Origin: Changpingibacter yushuensis
Lineage (GTDB): Bacteria; Actinomycetota; Actinomycetes; Actinomycetales; Actinomycetaceae
Reading direction: 5' to 3'
Assembly: GCF_014041995.1 (NCBI RefSeq)
Contig: NZ_CP059492.1
Span: 1,922,001-1,986,000, forward strand
DNA: 64,000 nt
The translations under genes were made by a program, and so were the position numbers. This document shows, in pieces, positions 15,339 through 23,646 of this stretch; the stretch's first letter is position 1; every line of letters starts with the position of its first letter. The notes beneath the pieces were generated by a model that had not been told where the DNA came from, did not search any database, and worked only from the letters and a program-made list of their open reading frames with translations.

Positions 15339-17611
15339 AGCGCCGTTCGATACTCCTGACGCTGGTCATGGTTTTGCCGGCTCTGCTCGGGCTGACCACA
15401 TTGGTAGCCACGAGCGACTCAGTGGACAACATCGATGCAATCCCTGCTGCGATCGTCAACCTTGACGAACCCGTGACGCTGGATTCAGGCGATACGCTCC
15501 CTGCCGGGCGCCAAATGCTCGCCAGTCTGACGGCCCCTGATCAGACCACGCTTGACTGGTCTGTGGTCTCAGCTGATACTGCGGAGTCTGGGCTCGCCGA
15601 GGGTACCTACTACGCAGTTGTGACGATTCCGTCAACGTTCTCCCGGCAAGTCGCCGACGTGCTTCAAGGAGATTCGACCACCGTTCCACAGGTCGAAGTC
15701 AGTTCTTCCAGCTCCTCTCCGGTGGTCGGACGCTTGACAAGCGCTCTGGTTACCTCCGCCGCCAACGATCTGGGAACCACTCTGACGGTCTCCTATCTGG
15801 ACACGTCTTTGGCTGCCACCACCACTATCTCCGATTCAATCGGGGACGCGGCACGTGGCGCGCAGGAGCTTCACGAAGGTCAGGAATCTGCTGCCGAGGG
15901 CGCCTCCACCTTGGCAGATGGCGCGGCATCACTCACTACCGGGCTGGAGTCACTTCACAGCGGTACCAGCGAGCTTTCCTCTGGCGCAGACACGCTGGCA
16001 GACGGCGTGGGAACCTACACGGATGCCGTCTCCAGTGCTGCTTCCGGCGCCTCGACGCTGGCAAGCGGAGCTTCGAGCCTCTCTTCTGGCGTCGCGGCCT
16101 ACACCGGCGGTGTCGCTCAGGTCTACTCAGGCATCACCAAAGCCCAATCTGGTTCATCAACCAGCCTGAAGGACGGCGCAGCCACGGTAGCAGCGGGCAT
16201 CGATACTCTCAACACGACGCTTGCATCCGTGGACGTCAGCGGGCTGGCCACGATGCCCAATCAGTTGGGTTCTGCGGCCGACGCGGCAAACACCATTTCG
16301 GACACCGCAGGCACACAGCTCACGCAAGCAATCGCGGCATGCCAGTTCCAGACCGCCCAGCTCACGGCGGCCGGACTGACCAGTGTTCCGAGCGATCAGA
16401 CTGATTACTGCGCGGCGGCTACCCAGATTGCCAACGGGATTGCCTCAGGCGCCTCAACGCTCGGCACCTCTTTGAGTGAGGGTGCAGATCAAGCGACGGC
16501 TGCAGCTTCCCAGCTCTCCACACTTTCGGAGGGTCAAGATGCACTTGAGCAGCTCTCCGCCGGCGCACACGCCGTCTCCGACGGTATCAGCACGCTGGCC
16601 ACTTCAATCAACTCGAACTTGCTTGGAACGAACGCATCCACGCTAACCTCAGGCGCTTCGCAACTAGCAACAGGAGCAACCACGCTCTCCGAGGGACTCG
16701 CGACTCTCAATGAGTCATCGTCCGCCGTAACGTCGGGCGCTTCGCAGCTAGCAACAGGAGCAACCAGTCTGGACGAAGGCGCAGCCAGCGCTAACGATGG
16801 TGCAGATCAATTGGCTGAAGGTGCAGCGACCCTTGCGGACGGTTCAGCTCAGCTCACCGAAGGTGCATCAACGTTGGCGGATGGGCTTTCCCAAGCTCAG
16901 GACGCCATCCCCACATACACCGATGACCAGGCATCAGAGATGGCAAGCGCCATTGCGACCCCTGTCGGTGTGAGCGACCAAGGCGGTGACACCTCGGTGA
17001 TGACCGCATTCGCCAGCGCCGCGGGCGTAGCGGGACTGTGGATCGGCACACTGCTTGCTATCCTGTGCCTCGGCTCCATCAACCGCCGCAGGATCGAATC
17101 TGCCGCCACTCCGTTTGCGTTGACCGTGCAGTCACTGTGGCCCGCTGCAGTGCTATCGGTGATTCAAGCGCTCGCGCTCTGGGTTACCTTCATTCTCGCG
17201 GGCGTTAAGATGTCACATGCCTTCGCTGCCCTGTTGATCCTGCTGTTGGCGTCAGTCGCTTTGACGGCCGTGCAACAAGCCCTGTTGACTGCGTGCGGCC
17301 GGCGCGGAGGAATCGCGATCTCGTTGTTCCTCTTCGTGGCGCAGGCGGTGTGCCTGGGAATCATTATCCCATCCCAGACACAAGGCGGCTTCCTCGCCAT
17401 GATCAATTCGACCACTCCGATGCCCGCCACGGCCGGCGCGCTGCAGACCCTCATTACCGGGACCGGCGCCACGGTTGGCAACGCCATCGCCGTGTTGGTG
17501 GTGTGGGCCGCGATCGCATTCGTCGTGGAGCTCGTGGCGATTAAGAAGAGGCGCCAGACGAGCCTGGGTGCCGTAAGGACCCACATCAACCAGCTCAACA
17601 GAGCTGCTTGA
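15335..17611 (+). CDS. YhgE/Pip-family membrane protein
   Basis: 758 residues. The ATG at 15335 overlaps the upstream stop (ATGA) with GGAGAG in front, so it is translationally coupled to the MMPL gene; a TTG at 15323 is less likely. One N-terminal membrane segment, then a domain with IVNLDEPVTLDSGDTLPAGR typical of the family, a very long extracellular stretch (about 170-520) of heptad-like repeats (SGASTLASGA, ATTLSEGLATL, ADGAASL), and a C-terminal ABC-2-like bundle of five or six segments. Family members work with MMPL or ABC transporters in export of drugs, lipids or secretion-system substrates. Two Cys residues flank the repeat region (CQFQTAQ, DYCAAA) and may form a disulphide. Confidence 0.9.
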   Translation: MKRRSILLTLVMVLPALLGLTTLVATSDSVDNIDAIPAAIVNLDEPVTLDSGDTLPAGRQMLASLTAPDQTTLDWSVVSADTAESGLAEGTYYAVVTIPSTFSRQVADVLQGDSTTVPQVEVSSSSSSPVVGRLTSALVTSAANDLGTTLTVSYLDTSLAATTTISDSIGDAARGAQELHEGQESAAEGASTLADGAASLTTGLESLHSGTSELSSGADTLADGVGTYTDAVSSAASGASTLASGASSLSSGVAAYTGGVAQVYSGITKAQSGSSTSLKDGAATVAAGIDTLNTTLASVDVSGLATMPNQLGSAADAANTISDTAGTQLTQAIAACQFQTAQLTAAGLTSVPSDQTDYCAAATQIANGIASGASTLGTSLSEGADQATAAASQLSTLSEGQDALEQLSAGAHAVSDGISTLATSINSNLLGTNASTLTSGASQLATGATTLSEGLATLNESSSAVTSGASQLATGATSLDEGAASANDGADQLAEGAATLADGSAQLTEGASTLADGLSQAQDAIPTYTDDQASEMASAIATPVGVSDQGGDTSVMTAFASAAGVAGLWIGTLLAILCLGSINRRRIESAATPFALTVQSLWPAAVLSVIQALALWVTFILAGVKMSHAFAALLILLLASVALTAVQQALLTACGRRGGIAISLFLFVAQAVCLGIIIPSQTQGGFLAMINSTTPMPATAGALQTLITGTGATVGNAIAVLVVWAAIAFVVELVAIKKRRQTSLGAVRTHINQLNRAA

Positions 17612-17627
17612 CCCGGTTTCCTCCTCA

Positions 17628-17657
17628 GCGGGGCCCTCAGAACACTCTGGGCCCCGC
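17628..17657 (+). terminator. terminator of the MMPL-YhgE operon
   Basis: 9-bp stem GCGGGGCCC/GGGCCCCGC with a 12-nt loop, 17 bases after the YhgE stop. No T run, as is common in high-G+C genomes. Confidence 0.7.
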
Positions 17658-17738
17658 ACGGAGTTCAGGGGGCGGTTCGCCAGTGCACAGCGCGGGCGAA
17701 CCGCCGCGACATGCTGACCGCAAAGCCGTGTTCACGCC

Positions 17739-17811
17739 ACACAAGAACCTGCCAACGCCCACACAAGAACTCACTCACGCCCCACAAGAACCCACCGCCC
17801 GCACATAAGAA
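17739..17811. repeat. short direct repeats, period 21-22 bp
   Basis: ACACAAGAAC at 17739 and 17761, CCACAAGAAC at 17782 and a decayed CACATAAGAA at 17802, separated by C-rich spacers. No gene covers them. Confidence 0.6.
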
Positions 17812-17847
17812 GAAGGGCTTGTCCATTTCTGGACAAGCCCTTCTTCT
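17808..17847 (-). terminator. terminator of rpmF
   Basis: Perfect 17-bp stem AGAAGAAGGGCTTGTCC with a 6-nt loop, 13 bases past the rpmF stop on the minus strand. Confidence 0.85.
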
Positions 17848-17859
17848 CACGTCATTGCG

Positions 17860-18024
17860 TCAGTCCGACAGCAAACCTGCCTGGTAAGCCTTGGCAAGCT
17901 TACGTGGGATACGCACTTCGCGGCCCTGCACGCGGACGGTCTGGAGCTCAGTGAGCTCGGCCTTCCACTGCGAACGGCGAGAGCGTGTGTTGCTGCGGGA
18001 CATCTTCCGCTTGGGTACTGGCAT
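17860..18024 (-). CDS. rpmF: 50S ribosomal protein L32
   Basis: 54 residues, beginning [20 protein letters not shown] and ending [11 protein letters not shown]. Highly basic and the normal size for L32. The zinc-binding cysteines found in many L32 proteins are absent, so it is the C-minus (zinc-independent) type; in many actinobacteria such a paralogue is made under zinc limitation, while others have only this form. Monocistronic, with its own terminator. A ribosome site GGAGAG lies upstream of ATG 18024. Confidence 0.95.
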   Translation of the reverse strand: MPVPKRKMSRSNTRSRRSQWKAELTELQTVRVQGREVRIPRKLAKAYQAGLLSD

Positions 18025-18215
18025 GATGCCCTCCTCTCCTTCGTTCGACCGCCCGGTGGCGGCCCGTCAGTCTTCTGGCATCGGCACGAGGCCAATGCGC
18101 ACAAGCAGTTAGTCTACCTAACTGATCGCTTCTGCGCCATTCTGGAAGCGCTGCTGTTGAGGCAAGCCTGCAGAGTACTTGGTCACACCCGTCAGCCATC
18201 AGCCACAATAACTCT

Positions 18216-18875
18216 ATGAGCGATCTCCTTCTCCCTCGCGGTACAGTGCTACGCAACGAACTTGAGATCAAGCGCTCTCGTTTCATCGCCTTAGTTGCCC
18301 GCGTGGACTCACCCGAAGAAGCTCGCACAGTCATCGAATCCGAGCGCTCAGCCACACCGGACGCCCGCCATCACTGCACAGCCTTTGCAGTAACGATGCC
18401 AGATTCCCTGCCGGTCATGCACTCCTCAGATGACGGCGAACCCGCAGGCACGGCAGGCCGTCCCATGCTTGACGTCTTGGCGGGAATCCCACTCTTCGAC
18501 GTCGTCGCCGTGGTCACCCGATACTTTGGCGGGACGTTGCTTGGCACGGGCGGGTTAGTGCGCGCTTACTCCGAATCAGTGCGCGAATGCCTTGAAGGAA
18601 CACCACTCACCGAACGTGTGACAGTGAAGAAGTGGTCCACCCTCTTGCCACACGGTGAAGCTGGGCGCTTTATCTCAGACTTCTCCGCACGCGGTTGGCA
18701 CGTGGAGACAACGTATGTTGCCTCCGGCGTCCAGACAACCATTTCCACCGACGACGACGTCGTGGCAGCGCTCGCGCGCCTCTCCTCCGGCAGGATCATT
18801 GCTGAGCCTGCCGGACTAACTCCGGTTGAGAAGGCTTGTGGTGTGATCGCGCGTGGGGTGGCTATTGCTCGCTAG
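18216..18875 (+). CDS. IMPACT/YigZ-family protein
   Basis: 219 residues, normal length. The N-terminal UPF0029 domain carries the family pattern: SRFIALVARVDSPEEA, then ARHHCTAFAV, SDDGEPAGTAGRPML and VVTRYFGGTLLGTGGLVRAY. The C-terminal half is the ferredoxin-like DUF1949 domain (residues about 140-205). Eukaryotic IMPACT regulates the GCN2 kinase; bacterial members are implicated in RNA or ribosome binding, with no settled role. Start ATG 18216. It is followed by the 358-bp gap before cysK. Confidence 0.92.
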   Translation: MSDLLLPRGTVLRNELEIKRSRFIALVARVDSPEEARTVIESERSATPDARHHCTAFAVTMPDSLPVMHSSDDGEPAGTAGRPMLDVLAGIPLFDVVAVVTRYFGGTLLGTGGLVRAYSESVRECLEGTPLTERVTVKKWSTLLPHGEAGRFISDFSARGWHVETTYVASGVQTTISTDDDVVAALARLSSGRIIAEPAGLTPVEKACGVIARGVAIAR

Positions 18876-19233
18876 ATGACGGTGTTGTGAGCATGCATTC
18901 ACGTGATGTGTATTACACACTGAGACTAGTTCGCATCTATTCCTACTTTTATGGTTGGTTAGTTCTACACTAGGATGCGTAATGACCGGATCACAGAAGC
19001 AGGAAGGAAGCGGCACGTTGTCAAACACCAATATCGCAGCTCTCCTCTTCTCACCTCACTGCCGGTGTCTCTAGAGCGTCGGGCTTCAATGGTGCGCGAT
19101 GCGCACGCACTCGACGCTCTCCGCGCCAGCAACTGGCACTCTGCCCGGCGGATTCACCACCGCATCGGACCCAAGGATTTGGTTCTGAAGAACCACAACG
19201 TCAAGAAGTCATTAGCCACCTCAAGGAGAGATC
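18876..19233. other. leader region of cysK
   Basis: 358 bases. A TAGGAT at 18970-18975 may be a -10 box, which would leave a transcribed leader of about 250 nt before cysK. The frame starting at ATG 18975 runs 91 codons but overlaps the cysK start and is rich in Arg and His, so I do not call it. I see no cysteine-codon leader peptide and no riboswitch I can name. GGAGAGATC just before 19234 is the cysK ribosome site. Confidence 0.4.
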
Positions 19234-20169
19234 ATGGCAAACATCTATGAAAACGCCACCACGCTGGTTGGCAACACCCCGCTCGTAAAGATCAACAACC
19301 TCGGCGAAGAGAATGGCGCAACAGTGCTGGCCAAGCTGGAGTTCTACAACCCAGCAAACTCAGTCAAGGATCGCATCGCGGTTGCCATCATCGATGCAGC
19401 CGAGGAGTCCGGCCAGCTCACCCACGGTGGCACTATCGTCGAAGCAACCTCGGGCAACACCGGAATTGGGCTCGCTTGGGTTGGCGCTGTGCGCGGTTAC
19501 AAGGTGATCCTCACGATGCCTTCCTCCATGTCCAAGGAACGCCGCGCACTGCTTCGCGCATTCGGCGCTGAACTCGTTTTGACTGAGCCCGCCGGCGGCA
19601 TGAAGGGCGCTGTTGAGAAGGCTAACGAAATCGTTGCAGCCACCCCCGGCGCCATCCTCGCTTCGCAGTTCGCAAATGAAGCAAACCCAGCTATTCATGA
19701 GAAGACCACTGGTGAAGAGATCTGGGCTGATACTGACGGCAAGATTGACTACTTCGTTGCAGGCGTTGGCACCGGCGGCACCATCACCGGCGCTGGTCGC
19801 GCGCTGCGCCGCCACAACCCGGACGTCAAGCTCGTCGTCGTCGAACCCGCAGAATCACCACTGCTTTCCGAAGGCAAGGCTGGCCCGCACAAGATCCAGG
19901 GCATTGGCGCGAACTTCGTACCAGATGTCCTCGATACCGACCTGTATGACGAGGTCATCGCAATCCCAAGCGATGACGCCATCGCTACTGCGCGTGATGC
20001 TGCCACCAAGGAAGGCCTTCTGGTTGGCATTTCATCGGGTGCAGCCCTCAATGCCGCACTTCAGATCGCCAAGCGCCCCGAGGCGGCTGGCAAGACGATC
20101 GTGGCAATCGTTCCCGACTTCGGCGAACGCTACCTCTCCACACCACTCTTCGAAGGTCTGCTCGACTGA
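19234..20169 (+). CDS. cysK: cysteine synthase (O-acetylserine sulfhydrylase)
   Basis: PLP enzyme that makes cysteine from O-acetylserine and sulfide. 311 residues. The PLP lysine is in NPANSVKDRIAV (about residue 43), the substrate loop is TSGNTGIGLAW, and the phosphate-binding loop is GTGGTITGAG. SSGAALNAALQ near the C-terminus completes the site. The cysE gene for its substrate follows 175 bp downstream. The C-terminus is free of extra CBS domains, so this is CysK rather than cystathionine beta-synthase. Confidence 0.97.
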   Translation: MANIYENATTLVGNTPLVKINNLGEENGATVLAKLEFYNPANSVKDRIAVAIIDAAEESGQLTHGGTIVEATSGNTGIGLAWVGAVRGYKVILTMPSSMSKERRALLRAFGAELVLTEPAGGMKGAVEKANEIVAATPGAILASQFANEANPAIHEKTTGEEIWADTDGKIDYFVAGVGTGGTITGAGRALRRHNPDVKLVVVEPAESPLLSEGKAGPHKIQGIGANFVPDVLDTDLYDEVIAIPSDDAIATARDAATKEGLLVGISSGAALNAALQIAKRPEAAGKTIVAIVPDFGERYLSTPLFEGLLD

Positions 20170-20235
20170 TCTCACGGCTATGCATGCCTAGAGCTCTCCG
20201 CTCAGCAACCCCCGAGCACAGCTGAATATATCGAG

Positions 20236-20279
20236 TTACGCCCCCAATGTGGTCATGAATAGATCATCTGGGGGCGTAA
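20236..20279 (+). terminator. hairpin between cysK and cysE
   Basis: Perfect 11-bp stem TTACGCCCCCA/TGGGGGCGTAA enclosing 22 bases which hold a further GATCAT-like fold. It may end the cysK transcript or reduce readthrough into cysE. No T run follows. Confidence 0.65.
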
Positions 20280-20344
20280 TCCGTATGATCAACTCAAGAT
20301 CGTTGCAACAATGGTCTTTTCACAGCGCAACACAGGGAGATCAC

Positions 20345-20923
20345 ATGGGCGGAAGATTCCATCGTTTCATGAAGACTCTGCACCAAGATCTTCAGGCCGC
20401 CCGAGACCATGACCCGGCCGCGCGATCAAACGTGGAAGTCGCCCTCGGATACCCAGGAGTGCACGCCGTGTGGGCGTACCGGATTGCCCATGCCGTGTGG
20501 GTGCACTATCCCGCATTCAAACTTCCCGCTCGCTTGTTCTCACAATTCGTTCGAGCCATGACTGGCATCGAAATTCACCCCGGAGCAACGATCGGTCCGC
20601 GCCTCTTCATTGATCACGGCATGGGCGTTGTTATTGGGGAAACCGCCGAACTCGGCGCCGACTGCATGCTCTATCACGGCGTGACCCTCGGTGGCACATC
20701 CCTGAAGGCAACCAAGCGGCACCCAACGCTTGGCGACGACGTCGTCGTGGGCGCTGGAGCGAAAGTTCTGGGCCCGATTCTCATCGGAGACGGTGCCCGA
20801 ATCGGAGCGAACGCCGTTGTGGTGCATGACGTTCCGGCGCATGCGACGGCCGTGGGCGTCCCTGCCAAGAACAGGGAGCCCGCCCCCACCGGATTCTGGA
20901 TCGACCCAGCTATCTATATCTAG
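20345..20923 (+). CDS. cysE: serine O-acetyltransferase
   Basis: Acetylates serine for CysK. ATG 20345 is chosen because AGGGAG lies 5 bases upstream; the frame is open to 20249. 192 residues, the short bacterial form. It shows the left-handed beta-helix hexapeptide repeats: [43 protein letters not shown] (continuous, about residues 74-118), with the catalytic Asp-His pair in FIDHGMG and HGVTLGG. The tail ends PIAIYI-like DPAIYI; the C-terminal Ile is the residue that inserts into CysK to form the cysteine synthase complex in known cases. Confidence 0.95.
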   Translation: MGGRFHRFMKTLHQDLQAARDHDPAARSNVEVALGYPGVHAVWAYRIAHAVWVHYPAFKLPARLFSQFVRAMTGIEIHPGATIGPRLFIDHGMGVVIGETAELGADCMLYHGVTLGGTSLKATKRHPTLGDDVVVGAGAKVLGPILIGDGARIGANAVVVHDVPAHATAVGVPAKNREPAPTGFWIDPAIYI

Positions 20924-20993
20924 TTGCTATCTGCATCTGACTGTGGGATCTAGCTCGAAACTGGGCGATCTCGATAAGTCTTCTGCACCTAGC

Positions 20994-21443
20994 TCAGCGT
21001 TGCTCTTCGTAGGCGCTAATCAGATCGATGCGGCGCTGATGGCGCGGATCCCCACTAAATGGCGTTTCAAGGAACGCGAGAACGAACTCTAGTGCCTCTT
21101 CAGGCTGGTGCATTCGGGCGCCGATCGAAATGACGTTGGCATTGTTGTGCTCGCGGCCCAGCTGTGCCGTCTCCTTGTTCCAAGCGAGAATCGAGCGAAT
21201 ACCGGCCACTTTGTTCGCGGAGATCTGCTCGCCGTTGCCCGATCCTCCCAGCACAATACCGAGCGAGCCAGGGTCTGCCGCCACTGCTTCGGCGCAGGGG
21301 ATGCAGGTAGTTGGGTAATCGTCGAGTGAATCGTAGACGTCCGATCCGTGATCTACTACCTCGTAGCCAGCGGACTGTAGCTGCGGGACTAGGAACTCCT
21401 TGAGTTCGAATCCAGCATGGTCTGTTGCAATATGAACACGCAT
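20994..21443 (-). CDS. rpiB: ribose-5-phosphate isomerase B
   Basis: Interconverts ribose-5-phosphate and ribulose-5-phosphate. The frame extends to 21677, but the family N-terminus MRVHIATDHAGFELKEFL places the start at ATG 21443, giving 149 residues. Substrate-binding Asp and His are in ATDHAG, and LGGSGNGEQISANKVAGIRS forms the phosphate loop; the usual catalytic Cys of E. coli RpiB is replaced by Ser (GGSGNGE), as in actinobacterial enzymes that use Glu. NNANVISIGAR is the family block. The start lies 74 bp from the divergent M13 peptidase gene. Confidence 0.95.
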   Translation of the reverse strand: MRVHIATDHAGFELKEFLVPQLQSAGYEVVDHGSDVYDSLDDYPTTCIPCAEAVAADPGSLGIVLGGSGNGEQISANKVAGIRSILAWNKETAQLGREHNNANVISIGARMHQPEEALEFVLAFLETPFSGDPRHQRRIDLISAYEEQR

Positions 21444-21516
21444 GAACCCATGGTAGATGTTTTCGCAGGCCGATGAACGCAAAGATCGAGCGTGTACGGC
21501 TGCGTATGCTGTGAAC

Positions 21517-23514
21517 ATGACGATTTCTGACAAGCACTTGGCTGCCGTTCTTTCAGGCGCCGATCCCACCGTGCGTCCGCAAGATGATCTATTTCGCGCT
21601 GTGAACGGCGCGTGGCTTGACTCCCATGAGATCCCCAGTGATCTCGCTTCCGATGGTTCGTTCATGGCTCTTGTCATTCAAGCTGAAGAACAAGTTCGAA
21701 CCATCATCGAAGAGATTGCTGAGTCCCGCCCAACTTCCGGTGAACCTGCCCAAATCGCTGGGCTCTTCAACTCTTGGATGGACACGGAGAAGGCCGACGC
21801 GTTGGGTACTGCCCCACTCAAGCCAGACCTTGAACTCGTGGATTCAGCGGATACGAAGGATGCATTGGCACGGGCCATCGGCACTCTCATGCCCACAGGC
21901 GTGGGTTCGTTCTACGGGCTCGATGTGGATTCAGACCTTAACGATCCCACCCGCTACATCACATTCTTGTACCAGTCCGGAATTGGGTTGCCAGATGAGG
22001 CTTACTACCGTGAACCCCAATTCGCGGAAGTGCTGGGCAAGTATAAGGACTTCATGATTTCCTTCCTCGCGCTGGGCTACGGCCTAAGTGAGGAGCAGGC
22101 CCGCGAGGCTGCCAGTACCGTTTTTGGCATCGAAGAGCAGATCGCTGCCAAGCACATGAGTGTTGTCGATTCACGTGATACCGACAAGATCAACAACCTC
22201 ATGACCTTCAGCGCATTTGCCGAATCCGCCGTCGGATTCAACTGGTCTGAGGCGTTGCGCGCTTCTGGGTTCACAGATGAGAAGCTTGCGGAAGTCCTCG
22301 TTCTCAATCCTGACGCCCTGCGCGGTGCAGCTGAGGTTTGGGCCACCGCTGAACTGGAGGATCTCAAGGCCTACACAAAGTGGCGAATCCTCCGGTCGCG
22401 AGCCAGCTATCTGACCACAGAAATCGACAAGGCGAGCTTCGACTTCTACGGCCGCGTTCTTTCCGGCACCGCTGAGCAGCGCGAGCGCTGGAAGCGTGGC
22501 ATCCAACTGGTCAACGGATCACTGGGTGAAGCTGTGGGCAAGATCTATGTGGATCGGCACTTCCCACCTGAGCACAAGGAAAAAATGCGGTTGCTGGTTG
22601 AGGACCTCCTCGAGGCCTACCGCCGCTCGATCGGCTCATTGGACTGGATGGGTGAAGCCACAAAGGCGAAGGCTCTTGAGAAGGTGGACTCCTTTAACCT
22701 GAAGATCGGCTACCCGGACAAGTGGCTTGACTACTCGTCCATGACGATCGGCACAGACCTTACAGAGAATATTCGCCAAGTGACTAGGTTTGAGTTCAAC
22801 CGTGCGATCAACAAACTCGGAAAGCCTGTTGATCGCAGCGAATGGTTTATGTCACCTCAGACCGTCAACGCCTACTACAACCCCACGTGGAATGAAATCG
22901 TGTTCCCAGCTGCGATTCTTCAGTTCCCCTTCTTTGATCCGGAGCGCGACGACGCCCTGAACTACGGTGGCATCGGCGCCGTCATTGGTCATGAGATCGG
23001 GCATGGATTCGACGATCAGGGCTCAAAGTACTCAGCTGACGGCTCCTTGAAGAACTGGTGGACTGACCAGGATCGAGGGGAGTTTGAGAAGCGCACCACC
23101 GCACTAGTGGCTCAGTACGACGTCTACATCCCTGAGCAGTTCGAAGGCGAGGCGGCACATCACGTACAAGGCGCTCTGACATTGGGTGAGAACATCGGCG
23201 ATCTGGGTGGCTTGTCCATCGGCCTCAAGGCGTATGGCGTTGCACTTGAGCGTGAAGGTCTCACACTCGAAACAGCCCCTTCAATCGAAGGCTGGACCGG
23301 CATTCAGCGAGTGTTCCTCTCCTATGCCCGCATCTGGCAGGAGAAGCGCCGCACTGAGCTGCTCCAGACTCTCATCGCCACAGACCCGCACTCCCCTGCA
23401 GAGTTCCGGTGCAACGGTGTGGTCAAGAACGTGGATGCCTTCGCCACGGCATTTGACCTAACTGAGGGCGACGCTCTCTACCTACCTCCAGAAGAACGGG
23501 TGCGCATCTGGTAG
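21517..23514 (+). CDS. M13-family zinc metallopeptidase (PepO / neprilysin type)
   Basis: 665 residues. ATG 21517 matches the family start (MTISDKHLAAVLSGADPTVRPQDDLFRAVNGAWL); the frame opens at 21457. Zinc ligands are in VIGHEIGHGFDDQGSKY (HExxH) and ENIGDLGGL (third Glu with the transition-state Asp), and NAYYNPTWNEIVFPAAILQ is the substrate-binding strand. No signal peptide, so it acts in the cytoplasm on oligopeptides. Ends with the conserved CNGVVKN... and PPEERVRIW C-terminus. Followed by a strong terminator. Confidence 0.95.
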   Translation: MTISDKHLAAVLSGADPTVRPQDDLFRAVNGAWLDSHEIPSDLASDGSFMALVIQAEEQVRTIIEEIAESRPTSGEPAQIAGLFNSWMDTEKADALGTAPLKPDLELVDSADTKDALARAIGTLMPTGVGSFYGLDVDSDLNDPTRYITFLYQSGIGLPDEAYYREPQFAEVLGKYKDFMISFLALGYGLSEEQAREAASTVFGIEEQIAAKHMSVVDSRDTDKINNLMTFSAFAESAVGFNWSEALRASGFTDEKLAEVLVLNPDALRGAAEVWATAELEDLKAYTKWRILRSRASYLTTEIDKASFDFYGRVLSGTAEQRERWKRGIQLVNGSLGEAVGKIYVDRHFPPEHKEKMRLLVEDLLEAYRRSIGSLDWMGEATKAKALEKVDSFNLKIGYPDKWLDYSSMTIGTDLTENIRQVTRFEFNRAINKLGKPVDRSEWFMSPQTVNAYYNPTWNEIVFPAAILQFPFFDPERDDALNYGGIGAVIGHEIGHGFDDQGSKYSADGSLKNWWTDQDRGEFEKRTTALVAQYDVYIPEQFEGEAAHHVQGALTLGENIGDLGGLSIGLKAYGVALEREGLTLETAPSIEGWTGIQRVFLSYARIWQEKRRTELLQTLIATDPHSPAEFRCNGVVKNVDAFATAFDLTEGDALYLPPEERVRIW

Positions 23515-23523
23515 TGCTTGATG

Positions 23524-23561
23524 GTTGGGGAGGTTGAAGCTCACGCTTCAACCTCCCCAAC
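23524..23561 (+). terminator. terminator of the M13 peptidase gene
   Basis: Perfect 17-bp stem GTTGGGGAGGTTGAAGC with a 4-nt loop, 10 bases after the stop. Confidence 0.85.
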
Positions 23562-23646
23562 GCACCCCCACCCAACCGCCCGATGGGCGCGTCTCCCCTC
23601 GACTCGCGTAGGCTAGTGGGCGGAAAACTTAGCAGAAAGGACACTC

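Noticed and set aside
18975-19250. 91-codon frame before cysK as a leader peptide
   Set aside because: Overlaps cysK out of frame, has no ribosome site and no run of Cys codons.
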